Source: Ascoidea asiatica (taxonomy: Eukaryota; Ascomycota; Saccharomycetes; Ascoideales; Ascoideaceae). Taken from it: DNA of 64,000 bases. Location of the stretch: the NCBI GenBank assembly GCA_001600695.1, contig BCKQ01000007.1, positions 803,819 to 867,818 on the forward strand, in the 5' to 3' direction. Both the position numbers and the translations under genes were made by a program. The first letter of the stretch is position 1; every line of letters starts with the position of its first letter. The notes beneath the pieces are model-generated. The model saw only the letters and a list, made by a program, of their open reading frames with translations, made no database searches and was not told where the DNA came from. Below, one piece after another: positions 35,348 through 45,639 of this stretch.

Positions 35348-36497
35348 CTAAGCATAGTTAATACTCAAAATTGTTTTGTTTCTTTTATCAACAACAACCG
35401 CTACCCTGTGGGAGGCAAATTTCTTTGTACCAGGTTTGTAGTTCCGACAATTAATCTGATCCTCGCAGCTATGATTACTGCATAGTAGGGAGCACGCGAC
35501 CTTTTTTTTTCTGCATCCACATCTTTCTGTACTCAGTAAAGCACAATCATATGAATTAATTATTTTGGAATTCCTAAGCTCTTCTTGGGGAACAACATCG
35601 TTTGTTAATTGCAATTCAGTCAAATGTAAAATATGTTTACTAACACTGCGTAAACTGACACTGTTGTAACCAAATCTGCCGATGGAGGAAAACCAACATC
35701 GGCGTCTGCTCTAATATTCTCCAATTCAGAGTACATAAAAGCATTTTCTAAAATTCCAGTTTTACATGCAACTTTATAAAACTTTTTTGTTTCATCTTGG
35801 GAACTCTCCATGATCGTTATAACATAACCAAGGCAAGATTTGTCAGATATTCTCACAGCAATATCTTGTTTATTAAATGTCACTTTTACCTTGTCATATA
35901 ACTTAATGGTTTTCCTGGGAGTTCGATTATTACGCTACTTATCTGTTATCATCATGTACCTGTTATTCGTCGCCATAATTTTGGAATAGTCGGAAGAACT
36001 TTGTGAGCAATACCTTTCTGAGTTTTTTGGAGAATCAGCTGCACCGTATGGACCAACTGTGCTTTGTTTTTCTTCTTTTCCAGAATTCGGAAATATTTTC
36101 TGAGCATGGAGATATAGAGCTTGTGAAGCTGTGACACCAATAGCACGACTGAAATTGTTATTTATCGAATACACAGCATCATCTAGGAAGCTAGACCAAT
36201 TTCTACTTTCATAGATATTCATTAGTCTAGCTAGCTCCACTTAGAATACGTCGTTACCGTTTTGCACAAGTCCGTTCGCCTTTGGATTTCTTGGTCTGAT
36301 TCGAATTCTTTTGAGGTTCCTACTTTGCATAATTGTAGAATTGTTTTACTTATAAATTCTGCCTGTTATCCATTTGGAGCATTGATGATGTGTTAACAGT
36401 ATTGAAAAACATACACATAACCTTTTTCACCGAAGACGCACGCTTATTGAATAGAGGCGAAGACCAACTAAATTTCCTAAAATGATCCCTGAAATGT
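35348..36497 (-). pseudogene. Ginger-like integrase, C-terminal half
   Basis: Downstream of the Mutator-like insertion the minus strand reads FRDHFRKFSWSSPLF, then SSMLQMDN (second catalytic Asp region), then RIRPRNPKANGLVQNGN. Here the expected catalytic Glu of the NG-x-V-E block is Gln. Next comes SFLDDAVYSINNNFSRAIGV and a chromo/GPY-like stretch (YDKVKVTFNKQDIAVRISDK). It ends with a Cys-rich tail (CGCRKKKVACSLLCSNHSC; last codons at 35,348) like those of KRBA2-type integrases. Stops at 35,620 and 35,935 and two frame changes interrupt it. Confidence 0.75.
36490..36497 (+). repeat. 8-bp target duplication of the Mutator-like element, left copy
   Basis: TGAAATGT here and at 39,820-39,827, immediately outside the two inverted-repeat ends. 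Confidence 0.9.
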
Positions 36498-37158
36498 GAG
36501 TGAATCTGCATCGCACCGTGTTTTGTCTTTCCAGCACCATAAATATCTTCACAGCACCGTGTTTTTATCTTCGGGAGCACCGTGTTTCTACACAGCACCC
36601 CCTGATATATCTCACGACGGGTAACCTATTAATATAGAAAATTTTTACTTGTTTAATAGTCAAATTAGTATGTAAAAAAGAACTTTCCGAAAATTAACAT
36701 TTTTGGGAAATTTGCTTAAGTATGGGTCGGACACAAAAGTAGACAATTAGTGTCCGAGTGCCCGTAATAACGCGTTCAAGAAGCGGTCCACCATAGTTAA
36801 GACCTGAGTATTTTTGGCCGGGCCGACGATTTGCCGATCAATAAAAAAAAAGCCCATGGTAATCCATAGGGAAAAAAAATTACAAAGAAAGGGTACGACA
36901 TGAGCGCGACACAAATTAAGTGTCACGTTTGGTGGAGAAGTCATGTGCTCTGTCACCTGATGCAAGTCAGGTGAGATTTACAAGATCCTGTACCATGGTG
37001 TTTGAGATGCGTGTGACCACCCCCCCCCCCGGCAGCCGAAAAACCCAAAGAAAAACCTCTAATTTTGGGGCGGGGTAAGTCGTGGCAGAACTTTTTGAGT
37101 TACCCGGCTTCAGCGCGCATTTTTGCGCGCTTCTGCGCAGTTCCTTGAAGCTGGCTTA
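36498..37158 (+). repeat. Left TIR of the MULE
   Basis: Its outer 100 bp carries GCACCGTGTTT three times (36,513, 36,554, 36,577), plausible transposase-binding repeats. It also holds a CACCTGA-6 nt-TCAGGTG hairpin (36,954-36,973), a C-tract near 37,019-37,031 and, at its inner end, a GCGCGCA-TTTT-TGCGCGC hairpin (37,113-37,130). Confidence 0.95.
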
Positions 37159-37259
37159 ACGAATTATTTGCATTAAAGGGGTTACATTTAACGGATATAA
37201 AGATATGCAAAAAAATAACAAATGATTTATTGAGCATATGCAAGGAAGTATATCTCAAA

Positions 37260-39098
37260 ATGGAAGAATATATTGAAGAAGTTATTCCAGAAATTGATAA
37301 GACTGTCTTGTCTAAAAAAGAAATAAAGACATAGATGATAAACTATTTTAAAAAATCATCTTTAGGATTACATATAATCAGAAGCGATAGCACTTAAATA
37401 ATTTATCACTGCAAATACGGAGATCAGTACAGAGGTACAGGTCCAGGTTCTTCAAGAATTTCAAACTCAACACAAGTTAAATGCCCATTCTCAATCCCAT
37501 TCCCACATTATATGAAATCCAATCAAAGGCAGTTAACCAAGATATGCAGTATACATAAATTCCACAGTCCTTTGGTCCATCCTGAAATACAGCCAGTTTT
37601 AAGAAGAAGAACCCCAGAAGTTAAGCAATTTCTTGTTTCAATGTTTAATCAAAATACAGTAAAGGCCCGAATTATTATCCCATTTGTAATAGAACAATTC
37701 CACCTTACACTCATTAATAAAGATATAGTCAACGAGCTTTATAATTATCGTCAACTGAATAAAAATCCATTATACTCAAATGCTGCTGAAACTATCAATT
37801 ACTTCAAAAATGCTGGTTATAAGGTGGTTACTGCTTTGACAGAAGATAACAAACTTCAACTTTGTTGTTTTCTCTCAGTTTCTGCAGAACAGTTTTTAGC
37901 AAACAACAAACTTGAGGTGTTGTATATGGATACAACTTACAGGGTTAATAAGTTCAATCTACATTTATGTAATTTTGTTACAGAAAATATGAATGGCTCA
38001 ACCATACCATTAGCTAGTTGCTTGATGAGTAGAGAGACATATCTTAATTATACCCAAGTATTACAAATGTTTGTCTCATTTATTGAGCTGATTGTTGGTG
38101 AAGACTATTCTATTCCATTGATTCTCACTGATAGAGATAAAAGTATAAGAAAAGCTATTGAAGAGGTTATTCCTGACACACATCACAGATACTGTTTGTT
38201 TCACAATAAGGCTAACATTAAAGCAAATTGTTATAAACATTTTGTTACGGTTGACTGTGTGTCTGAGTGGATTGAGTTTTTACAAATGTTTGATCTGTTT
38301 TGGACTACAGTGAGTAAACCTGATACTTTGTAAATTAAAGCCAAAATAAAAGATTTTTTGGAAAAATATGCAAATGACAGTAAAGTCATTGACTATTTAG
38401 AATCTTTCATCTATGTTGATGAAGATCATTTTGCTATATCATGTTCACCAAACGATTTATTTATTCCGTCGTATTCATCTTCAAGAATTGAAAGTTTTCA
38501 TGCTGCGTTGAAACAGTATTTGTCGGGAGCCACAATTTCGTTATTGGAAATGGCCGTGAGCTACAATACATTTATTGAAGAGTTATTCCACCAAGCTGAT
38601 GTAAAAAATGAGAGTCATTCCAAAAGGTATGTTTTGCAGAAAACGTTTAGAGACTTTTGTGGCGCCATTATAAATATGTTCTCATATCAGTGTCCATGTA
38701 TTCTTCTAAAAGAATATCAAGCAGCGGAAAGAATGTATAACTCCGATGATGAAACATATGTTTGCTCTAGCTGCAGAACAACATATTGTTTAAAAACACC
38801 ATGTGGACATCAAATGCTTCAGCTACTTTGCATTTCTGAAAAGCTAAAACCGGATATGATCAACCCTTTTTATCGTAAAGTGTTGGTAGTTAATACGGAC
38901 GAAGATGCAGATATTGTTGCTACATTGGCTTCGATAAAAGATATTGATTTTGTTCCTCGTCGCCAAAGTGTTGCTCCACAAAAAGACGTTCGTATTCCTA
39001 CCGTGGCAGAGAGAGTAGTAGAGGAAAACCTTTATGCTACAGAATCGGAGCCCCCTTCTGATGTGTCTGAGCTCATGGACACTATCGAATTTAGTTAG
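37260..39098 (+). pseudogene. MULE transposase with three in-frame stops
   Basis: From an ATG at 37,260 one frame runs to the TAG at 39,098, broken only by TAG at 37,332, TAA at 37,395 and TAA at 38,331, with no frameshift. The N-terminal part has YHCKYGDQYRG, CPFSIPFP and an HKFH pair (FLYWCH/FAR1-like zinc finger). The core has LYMDTTYRVNKF (Asp at 37,929), LILTDRDKSIRKAIEEV and HRYCLFHNKANI. Then SRIESFHAALKQYL gives the catalytic Glu region, and CSSCRTTYC with a CGHQ gives a SWIM-like zinc end. This is the expected MULE domain order and length. The stops make the open part 273 plus 246 codons. Confidence 0.9.
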
Positions 39099-39160
39099 AT
39101 TTTCTTAGTATATACTCTATTTAGTAAATTAAAATATCCTTTGTTTTTTAGATAATTATA

Positions 39161-39819
39161 TAAGCCAGCTTCGAGGAACTGCGCAGAAGCGCGCAAAAAT
39201 GCGCGCTGAAGCCGGGTAACTCAAAAAGTTCTGCCACGACTCACCCCGCCCCAAAATTAGAGGTTTTTCTTTGGGTTTTTCGGCTGCCGGGGGGGGGGGG
39301 TCACATGCATCTCAAACACCATGGTACAGGATCTTGTAAATCTCACCTGACTTGCATCAGGTGACAGAGCACATGACTTCTCCACCAAACGTGACACTTA
39401 ATTTGTGTCGCGCTCATGTCGTACCCTTTCTTTGTAATTTTTTTTCCCTATGGATTACCATGGGCTTTTTTTTTATTGATCGGCAAATCGTCGGCCCGGC
39501 CAAAAATACTCAGGTCTTAACTATGGTGGACCGCTTCTTTAACGCGTTATTAAGGGCACTCGGACACTAATTGTCTACTTTTGTGTACGACCCATACTTA
39601 AGCAAATTTCCCAAAAATGTTAATTTTCGGAAAGTTCTTTTTTACATACTAATTTGACTATTAAACAAGTAAAAATTTTCTATATTAATAGGTTACCCGT
39701 CGTGAGATATATCAGGGGGTGCTGTGTAGAAACACGGTGCTCCCGAAGATAAAAACACGGTGCTGTGAAGATATTTATGGTGCTGGAAAGACAAAACACG
39801 GTGCGATGCAGATTCACTC
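39161..39819 (-). repeat. Right TIR of the MULE
   Basis: Near-perfect inverted copy of 36,498-37,158, with the same three subterminal repeats (as AAACACGGTGC) and a G-tract near 39,289-39,300. The 72-codon frame inside each TIR is a by-product of the duplication. Confidence 0.95.
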
Positions 39820-39827
39820 TGAAATGT

Positions 39828-40690
39828 ATAATCCACTTATATTCCTTTATATCATCGTCTTTGTTCTCATTATCTTCCTCTGTTTTGGAATTTCAAGTTC
39901 ATCTAAGTTTTCTAAAATATACGTCTCTTCTTCGAGCTTAATATCTGCAACCAACTTGTTTGGGTCAACTTATAACTTATACTGTTTAATTGACCTGGTG
40001 CGTCTCATATCTTTTAAATCAACCTGTACTCTTTCAAGACTTTGGGAAGACTTAATAAAATTTACCTCTCCAACTGGCTTAATAATTGACTGTTTTAACC
40101 ATATCAAGCAACGAAGGTTTATCGCATTTAAAAATCTATTTGGAACATTATAAAATATTTCTTTAAGCTCCCTTCCCACAAACTTGGATGTCTTCTTACA
40201 CCTTCTTTTTGTCTGATGGAACCAAAGGGTTACCTCTACTATTTCGTCTATATGAAGTACAAGTATTTTTTTGGAATAAAATATTTGGTTCCCAATACGG
40301 GAGTAGTGTTTATTTATTCTACCTACCTTTTCTACCAATGAATTATCAGGAGTGTTGTTAAAGAAATCTTCCATAGTGGCCAATTCTTGTTCAGAAAGGC
40401 TCAATTTTTATTTAACCTCAAAGATCTTCTTATGGATAGCTTGTAAGAATTCCACCGGTTTAACCATTTCGTTATTAAAAACAAGATCAAACATTTGTTG
40501 GGTAAATGTGGTTTTATGTTGAATACCGAAACTTTCAACATCTTCCTTCTCGAACAGATCATACAAGAAACCACTAAACTTTCGATCCATGGAGTGCAAA
40601 ACTAAACTATTACTTTTTAGTTTGCGATTGCTTATTTTTAATTTGACTCGGATAGTTTTTCCAGTAAAAGTAAACACGGCTACGGTCATA
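39828..40690 (-). pseudogene. Ginger-like integrase, N-terminal half
   Basis: Frame 40,689-40,408 continues in frame past a TAA into 40,404-39,970, the zinc-binding and first catalytic region. It shows an LHIDEIVEVTLWFHQTK His pair, an NLRCLIW segment in which the second Cys of C-x-x-C is Trp, and LERVQVDLKDMRR with the first catalytic Asp. After another TAA an acidic linker runs up to the MULE at 39,819. The integrase is therefore interrupted between its first and second catalytic residues. It follows the protease in the same direction, probably as one polyprotein. Confidence 0.75.
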
Positions 40691-41845
40691 AATTTCGGTA
40701 ATTAGATCTTTGGAAGCAACTGATATTTTTGCCTTCTTATAAGTTATTTCAACGCCGTCACTGCTACTCTCCTCAGTGAAACTTTGTTTTCCATCGGAAT
40801 TGAGAGTAGCAGAATTACCGCTAATGGATTGTATTTTCTGAGAGGGTAAGTTGAAACCATTATTATTGAATCATCTATTATCTTGAGCTATAACATGGCT
40901 AGGAAATTGTTTGGTCAGTTCATTTCTGACTGAAAGGCTCTCCAGCACTAAAGGTTCGTGTCCAAATTTTTGAGAATCATTGAGTTCTTTTTTCTTACAC
41001 AGTTCTTGACTAGAATAAGTGTCTGTATCCAACTCCCTTTTTGAAATATCTGCTTTAGTGGAAATGAAGTCATAGTCTATTGGAGAGCACTTTTTATTTT
41101 TTGGACGTATGATTTGCGTCTCAATGAACTTATAGAAGGACTCATGTACAGTGTCAATGGACTGTTGTGATATTTGGAAGCAAGTTTTAAAAACATAAGA
41201 TCCAGTAATTGAACTTTTTGTTTGAAACAGTTGAACCACAGCGAAGTATCAGGCTGCAAAATAACCACAAGAATAACTGTTCTTTTGACTGTCAACGTCC
41301 ATAAATATTTGTTTCCTACTAATTGAATCAGACGGGCACCTGAGCAAGAATGAAAGCATCATTTTAAGATCTTTTTGCAATTCGTCTAAAATTTTTGACC
41401 CAGACAACGAGTCTAAAATATAACAAGTAGCATCCATGAAACTGGCTTTAATTTGGAAAAACACTGTGAGCCAGTGGTTGTGGTACAAATAGGGCATAAC
41501 CAAAAACAATTGCTGCAGATCATCTGTACCAAATTCTGCAGACCACTTGGAGGATTTTAGAAAATTCAGCGTAAATTCATTTAACACTCCATTGGATGAA
41601 AATAAGGGAATCATATTGGGATTCAAATACAAAACAAAACTATTGCAGAAGTACAAAGCTTGCAGCAAATAGTCATCAGCGCCTTCTGACCAATATATAT
41701 CTGGAACTGAACTTAAAAGATATTTAATTGACAGGTGAACTAAACTATCATCAAGCCAACGTTTTCAAATTATGGTAGACAAGCTTTCCTAATAAGGGTT
41801 GCCACATGATGATCCGTTAGACTCAATCAAAGTGGTTTCCTGCAT
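40690..41845 (-). pseudogene. Ulp1-like (C48) cysteine protease plus linker
   Basis: A minus-strand frame starts at ATG 41,845 and is interrupted by TAG, TGA, TGA and TGA. It reads KRWLDDSLVHLSIKYL, the W-L-x-D block of C48 proteases. It continues with NHWLTVFF (catalytic His), YILDSLSGS (catalytic Asp) and DSQKNSYSCGYFAA (oxyanion Gln and nucleophile Cys). All four active-site residues are therefore still encoded. A Ser/Lys-rich linker of about 180 codons leads to the integrase through a frameshift near 40,690. Ulp1-type proteases in transposons are thought to process polyproteins or cleave SUMO/ubiquitin-like modifiers. The stops show this copy is inactive. Confidence 0.8.
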
Positions 41846-42571
41846 TTTAAAATCCAAAATTGTATTATGCTGAAGAGAGCAACGCAGTAATGGAAAGAAG
41901 TAGATTTTATTTTTGAACACAAACACAATTATTGTAAAAACCTTCTTTACCAACAGTTGTAATCTTATTAATTTATTTTCTTAAAATACAAACTAGATTT
42001 TTCTTTTGAAGAATAACTTGTAGAAATATTTTTAGCGAACATTGTTATAACAGTTTTTTTGAGTTTCTGCAAAACGATCGTTAGCTTTGAAAATATTATT
42101 TATTGAAAGTTGTATAGAAAATGCGAATATTAATATTATTAAAATTTTTAATGAATTTGCTTATTATTGTGTAATAATATTATTATATTTCGAATCAGTT
42201 TTTTTATGGTTCTGTACTGCTTTTATTTCATATGAAATTTGTTTTGCTTTTTTTAATATTAAAATTAATGTTGTTAGTTATAGTTAATATTAAAAATTTA
42301 AGTAAGCTTACAAGTATATTAATTGAAGCTTGGATTATTATTTTTATACTTATTGTAAATATTGTCTAGTCGGACTTTTTGTACTATTATATTTATACTT
42401 ATTTTTGTATAGTATAACTGATATTATTATTTTTCTTTTATTTAATATTACTATTTTTGAAAAGTATAATTGTTATGATTATTATTGTTATTATTGTTAT
42501 TATTGTTATTATTGTTATTACTACTATTATTATTATTTTTGTTATTTCTTGAATTTATATTTAAAGTGTTC

Positions 42572-42602
<31 letters not shown>

Positions 42603-42985
42603 GATTCTTATTATTAACTGTTTTATTACAATTATTAATTTTTCGTTTTCCTAAATTTAATTTACAAACTTTGTTTCCTGCGTTTGTTGTCAACGTACCA
42701 CCTAAAGTCTAAAAAATAGATTTAGGATATGAGTAAATTGAAAAATTTGATATGTGTGAGGAGAAGCAAAAATAAAAAAAAAGTAAAAAGAAAGAAAGTT
42801 TTTTTTCTTTTGTTGTAGGCTACCGTGTGGAGAATAATTTCCATCAGGTTAGGAGGTCGTCACGCAGTCCCTTTCACGTGACTAATATGCGGTTAACCTA
42901 CACATTTCCTTTTTTAAACACAATAACTCCCGTATAAAAGAGGTAGATTGATATTTTAATCTGCTTTTCAGAATTTATTTATTTT
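41846..42985. other. AT-rich, microsatellite-bearing right interior of the Ginger-like element
   Basis: No gene is recognised. TTATTATTG-type triplet repeats fill 42,470-42,605 and create poly-Tyr and poly-Asn frames on the two strands. A homopurine tract lies near 42,765-42,800. Confidence 0.5.
42478..42603 (+). repeat. Triplet microsatellites (TTATTATTG)n and (TTA)n
   Basis: The array at 42,478-42,537 mixes ATT and GTT triplets. A purer ATT array runs at about 42,570-42,603. Confidence 0.85.
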
Positions 42986-43670
42986 ATGTTTATTAAGATG
43001 GAACCAATTAAAGAAGTGGTGTTACTTTTGTCGTTAGCTCAAGCAAAAGTTAAGGTATTTGGGTCACGTGCCTTTGCAAAGTATGTTTATTATCCTGATT
43101 TTAAAAGTGTTTGTAAAAGAACGCCAATTCGAGTCAGCGCTGGGAAGAATGATTTTAGGGCTCTCGTTGTGAAAAAGTTGGTCAGGTGAAAGCCGTATCT
43201 TGTCGCCAAGGTTATGGAAGATCTTTGAATTTTGGCTGAGGGTGAAGCTACATCTAAAGGTATTTTTTTTGCACCGCTGTGCCGACAAGCCGCTAACCGC
43301 TTCCGAGATAGCCGAAATAAAATATTCAAAAGAAGAACAAATTAAGATTGCTAAAAAAAAAAGGGAATTAAAAAATAAAATATTAACAAAAGATGAGGAG
43401 CTAAACATCATTAAAAAAAATACTAAACTCTCTGTTTCTAACGCTAGTTATAACAGGTTAAAAAAAAAACTTGATTGTAAAGCCAAGTTAAAGGTAGCCG
43501 TTGCCAACAACAAAGCAAAAGAGGTTAAGGCTTTCCGGAGTAAGATTAGAGAGATGCACCGGAAGGATTTTAAAAAGGTTTCCTTGAAAAATCTTATTAT
43601 TCCGGATGAGGACGGATATGAAACGACATGTGGAAGTGGTGACGATTGCGAATCCGATGCAGAAAATTAG
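42986..43670 (+). pseudogene. Lys-rich coiled-coil protein of unknown family, frameshifted
   Basis: The plus strand opens at 42,986 (MFIKMEPIKEVVLLLSLAQA), passes two in-frame TGA codons (43,187 and 43,226) and, at the run of eight T near 43,262, changes frame into 43,200-43,670. That frame has SKEEQIKIAKKKRELKNKIL, a long heptad-like Lys/Glu helix, a basic middle and an acidic tail (GDDCESDAEN). It lies just inside the right TIR and is transcribed toward it, opposite to the protease-integrase. Position suggests an accessory gene of the Ginger-like element, but I do not recognise it. Confidence 0.4.
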
Positions 43671-43748
43671 TCTTCTTCTTTTGTTATGTAGATAAATCAA
43701 TTCTGTTAGCTATAAAATAAATAAGGCTTTTGTTGTTTTTCCAAGAAA

Positions 43749-44183
43749 TTGGCAATTAACAGGTCAGGTGTAAGGTTTGTGGTTTTGTGCGCAACAAAAA
43801 AAAGTCGGTGGCGCACAGTGCGCGGAGCGCCCTAAGCCTAGAGCCTCCAGGAGGATATTGGGCGAATAATGCGCGGAGACAGTGTTTTTTGATAGGTACC
43901 TGCTCTATCAATTCTCCATATTTTCGAGAAAAAAAAGTTTCCCGAGAAGCCATTGATGCAAAGAACCTGCTTGCCAAATTTGAAACGTTTTTGTGCTGTG
44001 AAAAGCTAGCTACAGGTTCTTCAAAACTGACGCTCAGATAAACGGAATTGCTTTTGTATGAGCGTGTCTCCCTCAAAAACAAACGATTTTTTTAGCTGAG
44101 CGTGATCCCTCGCTCAGAAAAGAAAAATATCTTTTACTTGAGAGATACACCGTCAATATAACTCTCGCTCAATTACATCGACA
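43749..44183 (-). repeat. Right terminal inverted repeat of the Ginger-like element
   Basis: Inverted partner of 30,612-31,049, ending CGACA. Its inward frame 44,082-43,756 (108 codons) is intact, unlike the left copy. Confidence 0.85.
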
Positions 44184-44570
44184 TATATTCTTCAGTAATT
44201 TGAAGACATACTTCATTATTATCATAAAGTAATTTAGCTCCCTGCAAGAAAATTGATGGTGTTGATATAAATTTAGTGGATTTGGTAAATATAATTCAGT
44301 AATTTTCACTGCTAAACAGCAATGTCTCTGTTGATTGTACTAGACGGTGCTGCCTAAAAAACGTAGATGTTCGAATAGGGTACAAGAATTTTGTTAACGT
44401 CGTATGAATAAAGAAAATGTAATGACTTAACAAGTGTTGAATCAGCAGCACTTTCAATAATAATCTGTATTAATTTTGGTTTTAATATTCATTTATTTAA
44501 CAAATTCGAATATACAAATTTTACTTACTACAATTTATGTATTCCAGAACTAACCGGTGCTAATCCAGNA
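44184..44570 (-). pseudogene. Split copia: protease and start of pre-integrase
   Basis: A minus-strand segment at about 44,465-44,430 reads IIIESAADSTLV, aligning with the copia protease W-x-L-D-S-G-A-T-S-H-L-V block, with the catalytic Asp changed to Glu and Gly to Ala. Further down, STKFISTPSIFLQGAKLLYD and VCLQITEEY run to the Ginger border, and the frame resumes at 30,611. The 44,184-44,187 TATA is the second target duplication. Confidence 0.6.
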
Positions 44571-45639
44571 TNCGAGAAAGAAAACTAAATAAATTAAATA
44601 CAAAAATAACNGAAAATCNATTGTTTAAATCTTAAATNGGGATTACTGGCGGGTCCCAGAGAACCTTAGACGATTCTCTGTACTTCTTACCTATCATCAG
44701 GGTGCAACCAAGTTTACCTTGTAAAAATGGGTGGAAACTTGATTAGCATCCATTGAAGTCACATTTCCGTTTCATCATAGTAAATAAATCTTCCAACTTT
44801 CCACTGGCGTGTTTAAGCAAATTAAAAAGCGGGAATAATCTGCGATGGAAGCCCGCTATGGGAATTGAATTCCGCGGTACTAGCCCCACTACTGAAGTGT
44901 TTATTCCACGAAACTTTGGTATACGTGGTGAGAATTAAACCTTATCTCTCATGAGACTATGGCTAGGCAATTCAACCCTGCAAAAGGCGTCCCTGCCTAT
45001 ATTCGATTTGCTGTTTGGATTTAAAATTATCAGGATATACACTAGATGCTAACTGATCTTTTATTCTCCTCGTACCAAGTGCGTTAGGTTTAATATGCTG
45101 TGACAGGTTTTACGAGTGTGGCTAGTACCATTGGCAAANTNTTTTCTACTTCGTACGCTATACCTGACGAANGAACATCTCCTACGCCGTGTGAATAAAT
45201 TATCACAGGATATCAGATTATCTGTGTACCTGAACACCGACTTTTCGAGTGTCATCTGAACTGATCTGTTTTTCATACAACTTAATTCAACTTTATGCAA
45301 CAATGGCTATATTTATTCCTACTTATGCATATTTTTGCATCATCGTAGATAATATATATACATTATTGTATAATACATGACGGTGTTACGTCTGCTATAG
45401 ATTCGTTTTTTTATTAGACATTCACCATCCATCGCATGAGTACCAACATATGCCCTACTATATACAGATATCTATTATCTTCAATAAAATTGTTATTGAT
45501 ATTATCCGAAAAAGATGCAAAACGATCACCAAAATAATATGTATTACTATTAGCCAATGAATGAACTTGTTGATATTTAAGGGAGTTCTTGTTACTTTCT
45601 AATTCAGTGAGTTTATTTGAGGTTTAAGGTCACATTTGA
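44571..45639. other. Unassigned interval with ambiguous bases
   Basis: It lies where the split copia protease and gag should be close together, so it may hold another insertion or decayed linker. It has a GC-richer patch at 44,640-45,000. The minus frame 45,303-45,061 has no recognised motif. Confidence 0.35.

Larger units (their letters stand above)
36498..39819 (+). mobile_element. Mutator-like element (MULE), 3,322 bp, nested in the Ginger integrase
   Basis: Long inverted repeats of about 660 bp (36,498-37,158 and 39,161-39,819) begin GAGTGAATCTGCATCGCACC and differ at only about seven positions by eye plus a homopolymer length. The element is flanked by the 8-bp duplication TGAAATGT. The Ginger integrase codons read straight across when the element and one duplication are ignored. 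Internally it encodes a MULE-type transposase on the plus strand. The low TIR divergence makes this the youngest insertion of the nest. Confidence 0.95.
30612..44183 (-). mobile_element. Ginger/KRBA2-like DNA transposon with Ulp1 protease and long TIRs
   Basis: It is bounded by inverted repeats of about 437 bp (30,612-31,049 and 43,749-44,183). The ends read TGTTG and, inverted, TGTCG, matching the TGTNR ends I recall for Ginger elements, and there is a TATA duplication. The insertion site lies within a copia pol frame that reads through when the element is ignored. On the minus strand it encodes a Ulp1-like cysteine protease followed by a retroviral-type integrase with a Cys-rich tail, a layout seen in KRBA2-like genes and Ginger1 transposons. 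A plus-strand coiled-coil frame lies near the right end. Size is 13,572 bp including the nested Mutator-like element, about 10.24 kb without it and its 8-bp duplication. Confidence 0.8.

Noticed and set aside
36747-36965. 72-codon frame in each MULE TIR (also 39,352-39,570) that is almost identical between the two copies
   Set aside because: Identity follows from the TIR being a recent inverted duplicate; there is no domain and no independent sign of selection.
42330-42693. Poly-Tyr and poly-Asn open frames on both strands
   Set aside because: They are translations of ATT/GTT triplet repeats.
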